A DNA stretch of 64,000 nt from Cephalotus follicularis (lineage: Eukaryota; Streptophyta; Magnoliopsida; Oxalidales; Cephalotaceae). Shown piece by piece: positions 44,801-56,700 of this stretch; within the stretch, counting starts at the first letter, position 1; each line of letters starts with the position of its first letter. Position numbers and translations under genes: made by a program. Under the pieces are notes generated by a model that saw only the letters and a list, made by a program, of their open reading frames with translations, did no database searches and was not told the origin of the DNA. The DNA lies in contig BDDD01000272.1 of NCBI GenBank assembly GCA_001972305.1, positions 434,001 through 498,000 on the forward strand, in the 5' to 3' direction.

Positions 44801-44851
44801 TTTTACGAAACTTATGTGTTTCAAACGTAAAAACTCGTTAACCTTCAATAT

Positions 44852-46680
44852 TGTCACACCCCACTTGCATTAACAACATACAACATGGCAAATTAACAAA
44901 CATCCAGCTTATACAGAGAACAATAAAACTTAAAACTTTTAATCAGACATCAAACTTGCGGAAGCATTTATATATATAAGCTGAAAGCAAACGGAACCAT
45001 GCGTCCCATACCACATGACACGGTCTCAAATAAGTCCAAAGGACTACACAAAACACGGTTCACGATGGGTACGAAGAGCGTCGCCAACTCCTGACCCCAA
45101 CGTCGTACATCCCGTCATCGACCCCGACTCCGGACGGCACGAAGCAGGTCACAATCCAGTGAGTCACCCAGCCAACTCCTGGCCCCTGAGTCGACCCGAC
45201 CACTAGTCATCGCTAGCATCTCTGTCACGCAACTAGTACGGCCACAATCAGTAATCACAGTCAAGCTCAATCACAATCACAATCATCTCGATGCTCAAAA
45301 CAGTTTTCCAAGTAATTTATAAAACAAAATACTTGAAAACAAACTCATTTTCACGATGTCATGGTTCTCGGTTCTCAATATCATAAAACTCGGTTCACGA
45401 TGTTTTTGAAAGTCATTTTCACGGTTCGAAAATATATATTTTCTCAAAACATACATTTTCGTGTAAAGTAATGATTTACATTAAACTACAATGCATTTCT
45501 AGAAAGGTGATATAACAGCTCAAACTCAATAATCACAATGCTCAAAACAGTTCATAAAGCTTTACAAAGCAGCTCATCACAATATACGATGCATACACAT
45601 GTTCACAAGGAAAAACAGGCCCTAACAGTCGACTGCCTCCCACTGACAGTCGGCTGTTCCCCTTAAAACAGTCGGCTGCCCAACCCATGCAGTCGGCTAC
45701 ACACACTGGACAGTCGACTATCTCTCTCGACAGTCGGCTGTCCACACCCAACAGTCGGCTGCTGACCTACAGCAGTCGACTATACAACCTCTGCAGGCAC
45801 ATCCCAGAGACACATGGCAGTCGATTGGCCTCCCAAGAACAGTCGGCTGGACCCATTAAGCAGTCGACTGCCCAACACGGGCAGTCGGTTGGATTCTGCA
45901 GAAGATGTAGAAAACAACTATACAAGCCACAACACACTCCCAACTCAATCCAAAATAGCACATTTATGCAACAACACATTCCAGGCTCACAATATAACAC
46001 AAACATGCATTTCGTTTCATGGAAAACATTAACAGTTGAAATTAAGTGCAAAAACGACTTTCCCCCTACCTTAGAACTCCAATTTAGGAGCTGCAATCCA
46101 CCTCTTTAAGTCCAAATCCGAGGCTTTTGCACTCCTCAACCCGTTCAGCAACCTCCACTGGTCCGGTTGCTCCAAGCCCACGGTTCCACACAAAGCTCCC
46201 TATATCCACAACACACACACACTTTCACTCCATTTTCTCTATTTCAAACACACTTAAACTCTCTGAGAAAGATGGAGATTTGAGAAGGAAAGCTTGTGTT
46301 TTCATGGAGAAACCCAGCCCCCCTCTCTGTTCTCTGCCATATAAAGCCAACACCCCCTTTTTGTCACTTCAAGCCTGACAGCACGTGTGCTATTTGGCGC
46401 CTGGCAGTCGGCTGCCATGACTTGGCAGTCGGCTGTTTCTGCCAACACCCACACCAGCCGGCTGTTTCCTCACAACAGCTGGCTGCCGCCCCCCAGCAAG
46501 GGATCCAGTCGCCTGCTTCCCTAGGGCAGTCGGCTGCCCCCTACACAGAAAACACACCAACACACTTTCTTGCAACTTTTCAACACACAAAAGAGGGAAA
46601 ACACGGTTCTTATTAACACAAGGTGTAAAATTACATTGGAAAAGCAACATTACACTTTAACGAAAACCTCGGGCGTTACA
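44852..46680 (-). repeat. 3' LTR of the Tekay-like element
   Basis: Plus-strand ends are TGTCACACCCC and GGGCGTTACA. Clusters of CAGTCGGCTG-like words lie at 45620-45900 and 46385-46540. An open-frame trail through these clusters is not a gene. Confidence 0.92.
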
Positions 46681-46693
46681 TTCACCCCTCCTT
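46681..46693 (-). promoter_or_regulatory. Polypurine tract
   Basis: AGGAGGGGTGAA on the minus strand directly precedes the 3' LTR; it would prime plus-strand DNA synthesis. Confidence 0.8.
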
Positions 46694-46725
46694 CGAGGAA
46701 TTTCATCCCCGAAATAAAGGCAGTA

Positions 46726-48600
46726 CTAGAACAAGTGAGAGTAACGCTCCCTCATCTCCTCTTCACGTTCCCAAGTTGCTTCTTCAGGACGGTGAAACTG
46801 CCACTAAACCTTTACCATAGGAATGGTTCGGTTCCTCAACACCTGCGTCTTCCAATCTAGGATCCGCACAGGTAACTCCTCGCAAGATAGGTCATCTCGC
46901 ACCGGAACTGAAGCAAAATCCAGAACATGCGAAGGATCTCGGATATATCCCCTCAACATGGATACATGAAAGACATCATGCACACCTGACAGTGCAGGAG
47001 GTACGGCAAGCTGGTAAGCCACCTCCCCAACTCTCTCCAGAACCTCAAAGGGACCGATGTAGCGTGGAGCTAACTTGCCCTTTTTCCCAAACCTCTGAAC
47101 GCCTTTCCACGGTGAAACCTTCAGGAACACATCATCACCGACGTCGAAGGTTAAAGGTCTTCTCTTGACACTGTCAACATAGCTCTTCTGTCGGCTTTGA
47201 GCAGCAAGCAGTTTCTCCTTTATGAACCTGACTTTCTCAGAAGTCTCCTCCACCAAGTCTGAGCCCAACAAAGGTCGCTCGCCAACCTCGTCCCAACACA
47301 AAGGGGACCTACACTTCCTCCCATACAGAGCCTCAAACGGTGTCATGCCAATACTGGAATGATAGCTGTTATTATAAGAAAACCCTATCAAAGGAATATG
47401 GTACTCCCAAGTACCAGCAAAATCAACAACACAAGCTCAGAGCATATCCTCCAGGGTCTGGATAGTGCACTCTGACTGGCCATCCGTCTGTGGGTGGAAA
47501 GTTGTGCTCAAGTTCAGCTTCGTCCCAAACGCTGTCTGAAACCTCTTCCAAAAGTTGGAAGTGAAGATCGAGTCTCTGTCACAAACTATACTCACAGGAA
47601 CACCGTGTAGTCTCACTATCTCCTTCACATACAACCGAGCCAACTTGCTCGCAGAGTCAGAAACATGAGTAGGCAAAAAGTGAGCTGACTTAGTAAGCCG
47701 ATCCATAATCACCCACACTGCATTGTGGCGGTTCCGAGTCAAAGGAAAACCCGAAACAAAATCCATCGTCACATGCTCCCACTTCCACTCTGGAATCGGT
47801 AGGGGCTGTAACAACCCTGCTGGCCTCTGATGCTCGGCCTTAACTATCTGGCAAGTATAACACTTCGCAACATAGTCCGCTATCTCCCTCATCATGACGG
47901 ACCACCAGTAGTTCCTTTTCAGATCTTGGTACATCTTAGTGCTACCAGGATGTATACTGTACTGAGACTTATGTGCTACATTCAACAACTCACTCCTTAT
48001 CCAAGCATTACTAGGAACGCACACTCGTCCCTTAAACCTCAGAGCACCATCAGCATGCAACTGAAACTCAGACTCTGGACCCAGATTCTCTCGAATCTCA
48101 AGCAACTCAGGATCACACAGCTGTGCATCCTTTATATGGTCCAGAAGCGCTGGCTGTGCACGAACACTTGCAACAAGGATCCCTGGTGCCCTGCAATAAG
48201 GCGACCATTTCTGGAAGTCCTCCAACAACTTCCACTGAGACACCATGGCATTGGCAACCATGGCCTTACGGCTTAGGGCATCCGCGACAACGTTCGCCTT
48301 CCATGGATGGTACTGAATATTGCAGTCGTAGTCATTAAAGAACTCAACCCAACGACGCTGCCTCATATTCAAATCATCTTGACTGAACAAATACTTCAGG
48401 CTCTTGTGATCGGTAAAGATCTCAAACTGTGCTCCATACAGGTAATGTCTCCATTTCTGAAGAGCAAAAACGATAGCTGCTAGCTCGAGATCATGAGTCG
48501 GATAGTTCTCCTCATACGGCTTCAGCTTCCGCGAAGCATAAGCGATCACCCTGCCTCGTTGTATCAACACGCAACCCAGGCTCTTGCCGAAGCATCGCTG
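46726..48600 (-). pseudogene. RNase H, integrase and chromodomain region
   Basis: RNase H ends with IFTDHKSLKYLFSQDDLNMR and QRRWVEFFNDYDCNIQYHPW (48200-48440). The integrase zinc end is at about 47830-47960 (HPGSTKMYQDLKRNYWWSVM ... CYTCQIVKAEHQRP), the DDE core starts at WEHVTMDFVSGFP and includes FHPQTDGQSECTIQTLEDML, and the C-terminal part (46804-47391) has YGRKCRSPLCWDEVGE and VHDVFHVSMLRGYI. The tail IRDPSHVL ... LRNRTIPMVKVQW, EEATWERE is a chromodomain, which in chromoviruses directs insertion by binding chromatin. Interrupted copy. Confidence 0.9.
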
Positions 48601-49577
48601 TACACTGTAAAGCCCTAATTACCCTCGGGTAATGCCAGAATAGGAGCGGAGATCAGCCGATCCTTCAGATCACAGAAATTGGTTTCACAATCATCATCCC
48701 AAACAAACAAGGTCTTCTTCTGAGCCAGCCTTGTCAAAGGTACTGCTATCCTCGAGAAGTTCTGGATGAACCTCCGGTAGTATCTCGCCAAGCCAAGGAA
48801 ACTACGTACCTCCGTCACATTTCTCGGACGCGGCCAATCTCGCACCACCTCGGTCTTCGACGGATCCACCGCCAAACCCTCTCCAGACACGATGTGACCC
48901 AGGAAGATCACATGGTCGAGCTAGAACTCACACTTACCAAACTTAGCAAACAACTTATGCTCTCGGAGAGCCTGCAAAACTAACCTCAGATGATAGACGT
49001 GCTCTTCCTCACTCCTTGAGAACACCAGTATGTCATCTATAAACACCACCACAAACTGATCCAGATACGGTCGAAACACGTCGTTCATCAGGGACATGAA
49101 CGCTGCTGGTGCATTGGTGACACCAAAAGGCATTACCAAGAACTCATAGTGACCATACCTCGTTCGGAAAGCAGTCTTCTCTACATCTCATTCCTTCACC
49201 CTCAGCTGGTGATAACCCGACTTCAGATCGAGTTTGAAAAACACTCTCGACCCTTGCAGGTGGTCAAACAAATCCTCGATATGGGGAAGAGGATATTTGT
49301 TCTTGATAGTCACCTTATTCAACATCCTGTAGTCGATACAAAGCCTCATCGACCCATCCTTCTTCTTCACAAAAAGCACTGGTGCACCCCACGGAGAAAC
49401 ACTGGGTCGCACAAAACCCTTATCGATTAAATCTTGCAACTTCAACTTCAACTCTCGCAACTCCGCATGAGCCATACGGTAAGGCGCCTTAGAAACAGGA
49501 GCCGTACCCGGTACCAGATCAATTACGAACTCCATACTCCTCTTTTGTGGTAAGGACACTAGATCTGGAGGGAACAC
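48600..49577 (-). pseudogene. Reverse transcriptase region
   Basis: Motifs in order on the minus strand: [40 protein letters not shown] (49188-49577), [20 protein letters not shown] and [19 protein letters not shown] (48921-49139) with the catalytic D-D pair, then [20 protein letters not shown] and [14 protein letters not shown] (48615-48911). This is a standard chromovirus polymerase. It contains a few breaks. Confidence 0.92.
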
Positions 49578-50077
49578 ATCCGAAAACTCACAACAGGAAC
49601 CTCCTCCAGACTCTTGCCTTTCTCCTTCCTTTTGTCAACCACATCCGCGAGGAACCCTTCGCACCCTTTTTCCAGATACCTTGATGCACGAATAAAGGAT
49701 ATAATCGGCATCGAGAAGCCTCTGTCTCCCTGGAACTGAGAAGTAGTCCCATTAGGCAAGTAAAGATCCACCACCTTGTTGTAACAGTCCAACTGTGCAC
49801 GATAGGTTGACAACCAATCCATACCCAAGATAACATCAAGGTCATAGAGGGGTAACACGATCAAGTCTGCACACAACAAAACACCTGCAACAGAAAGCTC
49901 ACAACCTCGGTACACCGAGTCTGCACACAAAGAACCTCTAAAAGGTGTGCTCACATCAAGAACAAAAGGCATACAAACAGGAGACACATCCAAACATGAT
50001 GCAAAACAGGAAGCAATGAAAGAATATGACGCTTCTGAGTCCATCAAAGCTCTAGCAGAGAAACCATAAACATACAC
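49559..50077 (-). pseudogene. Protease region
   Basis: YGFSARALMDSEASYSFIA corresponds to the aspartic protease active-site segment, followed by VLLCADLIVLPLYDLDVILG and MDWLSTYRAQLDC, the usual flap and second conserved block before reverse transcriptase in Tekay-like elements. It would process gag-pol. Confidence 0.85.
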
Positions 50078-50145
50078 AGTACCTCACACAACAGAAGTAG
50101 ACTCTGGAACCTTTGTCTAAGTGAGAACAAAAACTCTACCCTTCA

Positions 50146-51321
50146 CTATGCCTTTGCCGGTATCTCTTCGCTGTGACAGTCCTGTGCAGAAGTACTACCA
50201 CTAGCTGGCCCAGTGGGTACTATCGTCGTTCCTCTCGGGCAATCCCTCACGGAGTGCCCCGCTGTGCCACACCTCAAACACAACCCTTTCTTTGCCCAAC
50301 AGTCTTTCTGCTGGTGACCTGTACGACCACAGTGAAAGCAAACCCCAGTCCTCGCATCACTCCCCTGACTAGGAGCACCCTGTGAAGCTGTCTGCTGAGA
50401 CCTGTTCCTCGGGGACTTCGTCGGGGAACCACTGCCCTGCCACTTTGACGATGCGGGTCTAGACTGATTCTGTGTCTGCCTGCTCTGTTGTGCTCGGGCC
50501 CTCTCAGCCCTGTCTTCATTCAATACACTTTCCAACAGCCTTGCTTTCTGGGTAACCTCCACAAAGGTACCAAGCTCCATCACTCTAATCCGAGACTGAA
50601 GATCTGGTCGCAAGCCCCTCAGAAACCTCCGAATCTTCTTTTCCTCATCTGTCACCAAATAGGTTGAATGTCTGGCAAACTCAACAAACCTGGCCTGGTA
50701 CTCGGCCACAGTCATCTCCCCCTGACGTAGCTCCAAGAACTCCGTCTCTCTCCGCTCACGCTCAATGCGTGGCACATACGCATCCAGAAACTCCTCTTGG
50801 AACCCCTCCCATGTGCCTACAACTCCAGTATCCTCCCATTTAGCACTGACCATCTCCCACCAGTGAGTGGCCTCTCCCCATAAACGGTACACAGCAAACC
50901 TCAGTTTCTGCCTGTCAGTACACTCCATCACCTCGAAGATCTTCTCAAGGTCCTGTAGCCACCTCTCAGTGGCGGTAGCATCCAACTCTCCCCTGAAACT
51001 GGGTGGATTCTGTCTCATGAACCTCTCTAGGTTTCTGCCAAACCAGCTACCATCATCATGCACACACTGAGCTGGAGCCATCGGCTGAGGCTGAGCTTGA
51101 ACATACAACCTCCGCATCTCCTCAATATTCACTACATTAACGGCCATCTGTTGCTGATTAGCAGCTATCTGCTGCTGGATATTGTCAGTGATGCGGTCCA
51201 TCGGATCTCTCACATTCGGTACTGCCTCCGGTGGAGCATTATGATCTCCTCCAATATTCACTTCCTCAGGGACATCCTCATTCACGGCCCTACACCTTTC
51301 GCGCCTTCTCCGACCGTCCAT
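50146..51321 (-). CDS. Gag of the Tekay-like element
   Basis: A 391-residue frame starting MDGRRRRERCRAVNEDVPEE. It has an N-terminal Gln-rich helix (about residues 45-80), the retrotransposon gag domain (FMRQNPPSFRGELDATATER, WLQDLEKIFEVMECTDRQKL, ETEFLELRQGEMTVAEYQAR, residues about 90-260), a Ser/Gln-rich linker, and two CCHC knuckles (CFHCGRTGHQQKDC and CLRCGTAGHSVRDC, about residues 330-365) that bind element RNA. Length and order are normal for the Tekay clade. It looks open from start to end; the link to the protease frame was not followed. Confidence 0.92.
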   Translation of the reverse strand: MDGRRRRERCRAVNEDVPEEVNIGGDHNAPPEAVPNVRDPMDRITDNIQQQIAANQQQMAVNVVNIEEMRRLYVQAQPQPMAPAQCVHDDGSWFGRNLERFMRQNPPSFRGELDATATERWLQDLEKIFEVMECTDRQKLRFAVYRLWGEATHWWEMVSAKWEDTGVVGTWEGFQEEFLDAYVPRIERERRETEFLELRQGEMTVAEYQARFVEFARHSTYLVTDEEKKIRRFLRGLRPDLQSRIRVMELGTFVEVTQKARLLESVLNEDRAERARAQQSRQTQNQSRPASSKWQGSGSPTKSPRNRSQQTASQGAPSQGSDARTGVCFHCGRTGHQQKDCWAKKGLCLRCGTAGHSVRDCPRGTTIVPTGPASGSTSAQDCHSEEIPAKA

Positions 51322-51413
51322 AGGTTCCTTTAAGAAAGATGTGATTAGTCCTATTGAGAAAACATGTTAATTGCCGAGGATAGTATCCAAGCTAAGCATA
51401 TACATAGATATAT

Positions 51414-51425
51414 GCTCTGATACCA
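51414..51425 (-). promoter_or_regulatory. Primer binding site, initiator-Met type
   Basis: TGGTATCAGAGC on the minus strand, four bases from the 5' LTR, is the standard complement of the 3' end of plant initiator tRNA-Met. Confidence 0.92.
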
Positions 51426-51429
51426 CTAC

Positions 51430-53720
51430 TGTCACACCCCGCTTGCATTAACAACATACAACATGGTAAATTAATAAACATCCAACTTCTACAGAGAACG
51501 ATAAAACTTAAAACTTTTAATCAGACATCAAACTTGCGGAAGCATTTATATATATAAGCTGAAAGCAAACGGAACCATGCGTCCCATACCACATGATTCC
51601 CACAACATCCACAGCAAAACATACTTAAAAAGCCCGCAAACGGAGCGTGATCCAAAGGTCGATACAACAACCACATAAACATTAGTACATGAACCAAAGT
51701 ACAACATGTTTACACACTGCTTTACAAAACACTTAAAGCATAAAACTCCATCACTTCACTGTCTGATACGGCCATGCCCGTCGATATCCAAAACACAGCA
51801 TCAATCTGCAACAGTAGGGGGTTAGCCTTTGTCCTCACTCAGCCAAAGTCATAAAAGAAACATAAGATCAACAAAACCAAAGTATGAATGCAACAGATGC
51901 AGTACATACTATATTTCGATGCACATATATATATATATATAGATATGCATATGTCAAACCACGATGTCACGATGTCACAGTAATCACGATTCACAGTCTC
52001 AAACAAGTCCAAAGGACTACACAAAACACGGTTCACGATGGGTACGAAGAGCGTCGCCAACTCCTGGCCCCAATGTCGTACATTCCGTCATTGGCCCCGA
52101 CTCTGGACGGCACGAAGCAAGGTCACAATGCAGTGAGTCACCCAGCCAACTCCTAGCCCCTGAGTCGACCCGACCACATGTCATCGCTAGCATCTCCACC
52201 ACGCAACTAGTACGGCCACAATCAGCAATCACAGTCAAGCTCAATCACAATCACAATCATCTCGATGCTCAAAACAGTTTTTCAAATAATTTATAAAACA
52301 AAATACTTGAAAACAAATTCATTTTCACGATGTCACGGTTCTCGGTTCTCAATATCATAAAACTCGGTTCACGGTGTTTTTGGAAGTCATTTTCACGGTT
52401 CAAAAATATATAATTTCTCAAAACATACATTTTCGTGTAAAGTAATGATTTACATTAAACTACAATGCATTTCCAGAAAAGTGATATAACAGTTCAAACT
52501 CAATAATAACAATGCTCAAAACAGTTCATAAAGCTTTACAAAGCAGCTCATCATAATATACGATGCATACACATGTTCACAAGGCAAAACAGGCCCTAAT
52601 AGTCGGCTGCCTCCCACTGACAGTCGGTTGTTCCCCTCAAAACAGTCGGCTGCCCAACCCAGGCAGTCGGCTACACACTGGACAGTCGACTGTCTCTCTC
52701 GATAGTCGGTTGCTCACTCTCGACAGTCGGTTGCTCACTCTCGACAGTCGGATGTCCCTCAGGACAGTCGGCTGTCCACACCCAACAGTCGGCTACTGAC
52801 CTACAGCAGTCGACTACACAACCTCTGCAGGCACTTCCCAGAGACACACATGGGCAGTCGACTAGCCTCCCAAGAACAATCGACCGGACCCATTAAACAG
52901 TCGACTGTCCAACACAGGCAGTCTGCTGGATTCTGCAGAAGATGTAGAAAACAGCAGCTATCAAGCCACAAGACACTCCCAACTAAACCCAAAATAGCAC
53001 ATTTATGCAACAACACATTCCAGGCTCACAATATAACACAAACATGCATTTTGTTTCATGGAAAACATTAACAGTTGAAATTAAGCGCAAAAACGACTTT
53101 CCCCCTAACTTAGAACTCCAAGTTAGGAGCTACAATCCACCTCTTTAAGTCCAAATCCGAGGCTTTTGCACTCCTCAACCCGTTCAGCAACCTCCACTGG
53201 TCCGGTTCCTCCAAGCCCACGGTTCCACACAAAGCTCCCTATATCCACAACACACACACACACTTTCACTCCATTTTCTCTACTTCAAACACACTTAAAC
53301 TCTCTGAGAAAGATGGAGATTTGAGAAGGAAAGCTTGTGTTTTTATGGAGAAACCCGGGCCCCCTCTCTGTCTCTGCCATATAAAGCCAACACCCCATTT
53401 TTGTCACTTCAAGCCTGACAGCACGTGGGCTATCTGACGCCTGGCAGTCGGTTGCCATGACTTGGCAGTCGGCTGTTTCTGAAGACACCCACACCAACCG
53501 GCTGTTTCCTCACAACAGCTGGCTGCCGCCCCTCAGCAAGGGATCCAGTCGGCTGCTTCCCTGAGGCAGTCGGCTGCCCCCTGCACAGAAAACACACCAA
53601 CACACTTTCTTGCAACTTTTCAACACACAAAAGAGGGAAAACACGGTTCTCATTAACACAAGGTGTAAAATTACATTGGAAAAGCAAAATTACACTTTAA
53701 CAAAAACCCCGGGCGTTACA
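51430..53720 (-). repeat. 5' LTR of the Tekay-like element
   Basis: Plus-strand ends TGTCACACCCCG and GGGCGTTACA. It contains a TA microsatellite near 51925 and two clusters of CAGTCGGCTG/CAGTCGACTG words at 52595-52930 and 53440-53580. On the minus strand, GGCTTTATATGGCAGAGACA (about 53370-53390) places a TATATGG box that could be the core promoter. Confidence 0.92.
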
Positions 53721-53725
53721 AATAT

Positions 53726-56700
53726 ACTCAAAGATATTATCATTACAATATCCCAAAATATATTCATCTTTAAATAATTAATCATTCAATTTTAGTTAAA
53801 AGGTCAACATACAATTTATATATCTAAGCATGCGATCGATTAAGAATTATTTAATTTAGCCTTTAATGAACTTTTACAAAACTTACGTTACATGTGTTCA
53901 AAAGATAAAAGGTCATCGACCTTTGAATATATCTCAAATATTCCAAAATATACATCCTTGGGTAAAGTTAAACCAAATTGAACTTCACACAAAAATGGTC
54001 CCAAAGACCAAAATTAAAAAATTGAACAAAGGTAGAATTCAAAAATGCATTAATCTAACTTGAAGCCCAAAAGAGGAAAAGAAATGCTTGTATGTGATCT
54101 TGGGGTTCAAATGCATGAAAGTAACAACATAAACTACGCAGGACAAAATCAATATTAACACCTACGTTGATGGGATTTTGGGTTCTCCTTGGTTGTATGG
54201 CCTAAGTTGATTATATTTGAGCTTTGCTATTGTCTTCATCATAGATTTAACATAATGTACATTGTTTTGTTATAGGATCATCCAGCTACTGATGATCCAG
54301 CTATCAGTTACAAGAGTGACAAGGATGACAGTGAACACATTGAAAGTATGGGTGATGAGAAAGACTTTGATAACGATAAGTGATGTTTATTTGTTATCTG
54401 TTTGTTAAATTATTCTATCTAGAATATTTTGAAAATTAATCGTCGAGTGTGTTTGACAAGTTTTGGATTATTATTAGATACTTTAACAACAGATTCATGT
54501 TTTTATGTTGCTGAATCTTGAATTTCTTATAGTATGTATTTTTTTAGTTATAGTATTATTATTGATGATTATTTTTGGTATTACTAGTAAATATTGAAAA
54601 GCAGGTAAATAATGTTTTAGTTTGCCACTGACTGTTAATACAATAATATAAGTTGGTCACAGATTATTGCGTGCCAAACAAATTTGCTTATGATGTTACC
54701 AAAAATTGTCACAGATTATCATGTAACAAATTTAAATAGCCACATACTCATTTTGAATGTCTTGCCACACATACATCTCGTTCGACCACATTTTCAATAT
54801 GTGGTTAACTTTATGACCAAACTCTAACCACATAATTTATCGGTGGCTAATTTAGGAATGGAACTTTATCAACGGGTTTTTTAAAAATTAGCCACATTTT
54901 TGTGACAGACTTAAGCTGTAATAAACTCTTATATGGAATAAGTCCAACTATCTTGTGCTGGCTAACTATATATTAGCCAGTGATTTGTTTATTGCTCATT
55001 TTGAGACGAAAATAAGGGTTTGTGCCTATTATTATCAGTCACAATGCTTTTAGCCAAAGATTGCGTGATTACAATTTTATGCGACTAAAAGGGTCATGCC
55101 ATTGATTGTATACAAAAACCCTCCTACAATTTAGACTTATTAACATTTTACCCCTATGTTTTTAAATATTACAAAAACCCTTTCAGGTTTGAGTTCGATT
55201 AACCATTAACAACCTCTAGTTTGAATCCGTTAACGATTAACCCCTCAGTTTTGAGTCCATTCAACCATTAACCTCATGTGTTATAAACATAAATTATAAG
55301 TCAGAGGGGTATATGTAATATATAAAAATAGAGAGGGCAAAATATTAACGAGTCCAAACCTTAAGAAGTTTTTTGTATTTTACCTTTTTTATAATTAACA
55401 ACAAATTTTATCTAGTGGTTACAACCTATGTTTCTTGTAGAATGATTCAATATAAATAAATACAAGACATATTTAGTATATAAAAAATTTTAGAAAAATG
55501 ATTTACATCTCTTCCGTCGTGATTATCCAATCCTCACAAACACAAATATAGTATTAAGCTTGCGTCACTCCCCTATAATTAAAGAGAAATCTTGTAGATC
55601 TTCTTTCTAAGTTATGCCCAACGCCTGACAACTAAAGTCCTTTTAGGAATAGTTTATGATACATTACCGGTACTTAAATAATTAAAAGATAAATTATGAG
55701 TGTCACACACAAAATATACTTATTTCTATAATTAAGAATATGAAAGGCAATCTAAGAGAGATGTAACATGCAAACACATTATTTGTAAAAAATAAAACAA
55801 TGATGAATATAATAATTAACATTTAACAAGAAAGTCACTCAATAGATTACCTTAATTTTTTTTTTGCCGGTACCGCCCATTCCAAGAAAGAAAAGGATAA
55901 AAATTGATAGTTCATTTATCTTTTGTCGTAACTCCTACGAAAAAAAAAATTGAGAACAAAATATATTTAAGGTTAAGAAACTAAAACATAAAATCAATAC
56001 TCAAATGCTGAAAAGTGAGCATGCTGTCCAAGCAATGGGTATTATAAAGAAACAACTATAACCATTTTCATAAATTTACTAATCTATCCCAAAAACATTG
56101 ACTTAGCCTTCATGTAAATGTCAATATCCATATTTTAATCATAAGCCAACTAAACGCATTTGTACAAATCTTCAACGGAATTAATATGAAGTCACAGACT
56201 TTCAATTCAACATTGGATTACATTTTTTCTAAAAAAAAATTGCATGAGTGATATACCCTGTACTTTTGTTCGAGGGACTCGTGTGTTGAATCTTCATAAA
56301 CATGGAAATTTTTAGCTACGAATTTATGACTTATGAGACATCTTTTAGAAACATAATCATGAGATCAAATGAATTAAATCATATTTCAAGTTGATGCATT
56401 AAACATGGTCCAAAATCCAATTGGTGCTAACTAACACATACCCTTGACTGAAAAACCATAATCAATAGGTAAAATTTGATAATGATCTAAGAATGTTTCC
56501 TTAATTCAACACTGATTTTGAACTTCAATTTTTTCCGCTTTTTCTAATTGACAAAGGAGTCGAAAATATACATCAAACCAAGTAATATAAAACACACCAA
56601 AAAAAAACAATAAAAAAAAGTGATGTGAGGTATGGTGTTCATTATATGATTGTTACCGGATAGAGTTGAAGAGCCAAATCGCAAGTGTTGGGTCCTTGAA

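Larger units (their letters stand above)
40822..44851 (-). mobile_element. CACTA (En/Spm) transposon, 3' part
   Basis: The terminus CACTACAAAAAAAA at 40822 is followed by about 280 bp of subterminal repeats of GGCGAGGGCA / TGCCCTCGCC in both orientations. Inward on the minus strand lie a TNP1-like region and the C-terminal parts of a Tnp2 transposase (DUF4216, DUF4218). At 44851 it is interrupted by the Tekay-like element, whose AATAT duplication marks the break. The Tnp2 catalytic core and the opposite terminus were not found after 53721, so this is a truncated element. Possible TSD on the left is TAA (40819-40821). Confidence 0.85.
44852..53720 (-). mobile_element. Complete-structure Tekay-like chromovirus
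   Basis: A Ty3/gypsy element on the minus strand, 8.87 kb, inserted in the CACTA element. LTRs are 51430-53720 (5', 2291 bp) and 44852-46680 (3', 1829 bp), flanked by a perfect AATAT duplication (44847-44851 and 53721-53725). It has an initiator-Met primer binding site, gag with two zinc knuckles, protease, reverse transcriptase, RNase H, integrase and a C-terminal chromodomain, in the Tekay/Del order. Coding capacity is nearly whole with a few breaks in pol. In the first ~80 bases the LTRs differ at six sites, so it is a moderately young copy; one LTR is about 460 bp shorter than the other. Confidence 0.95.

Noticed and set aside
45687-46109. 140-codon plus-strand ORF in the 3' LTR
   Set aside because: It runs through the CAGTCGGCTG array, giving a repeated Ser-Arg-Leu motif; it is antisense to the LTR and not shared as an ORF by the truncated LTR.
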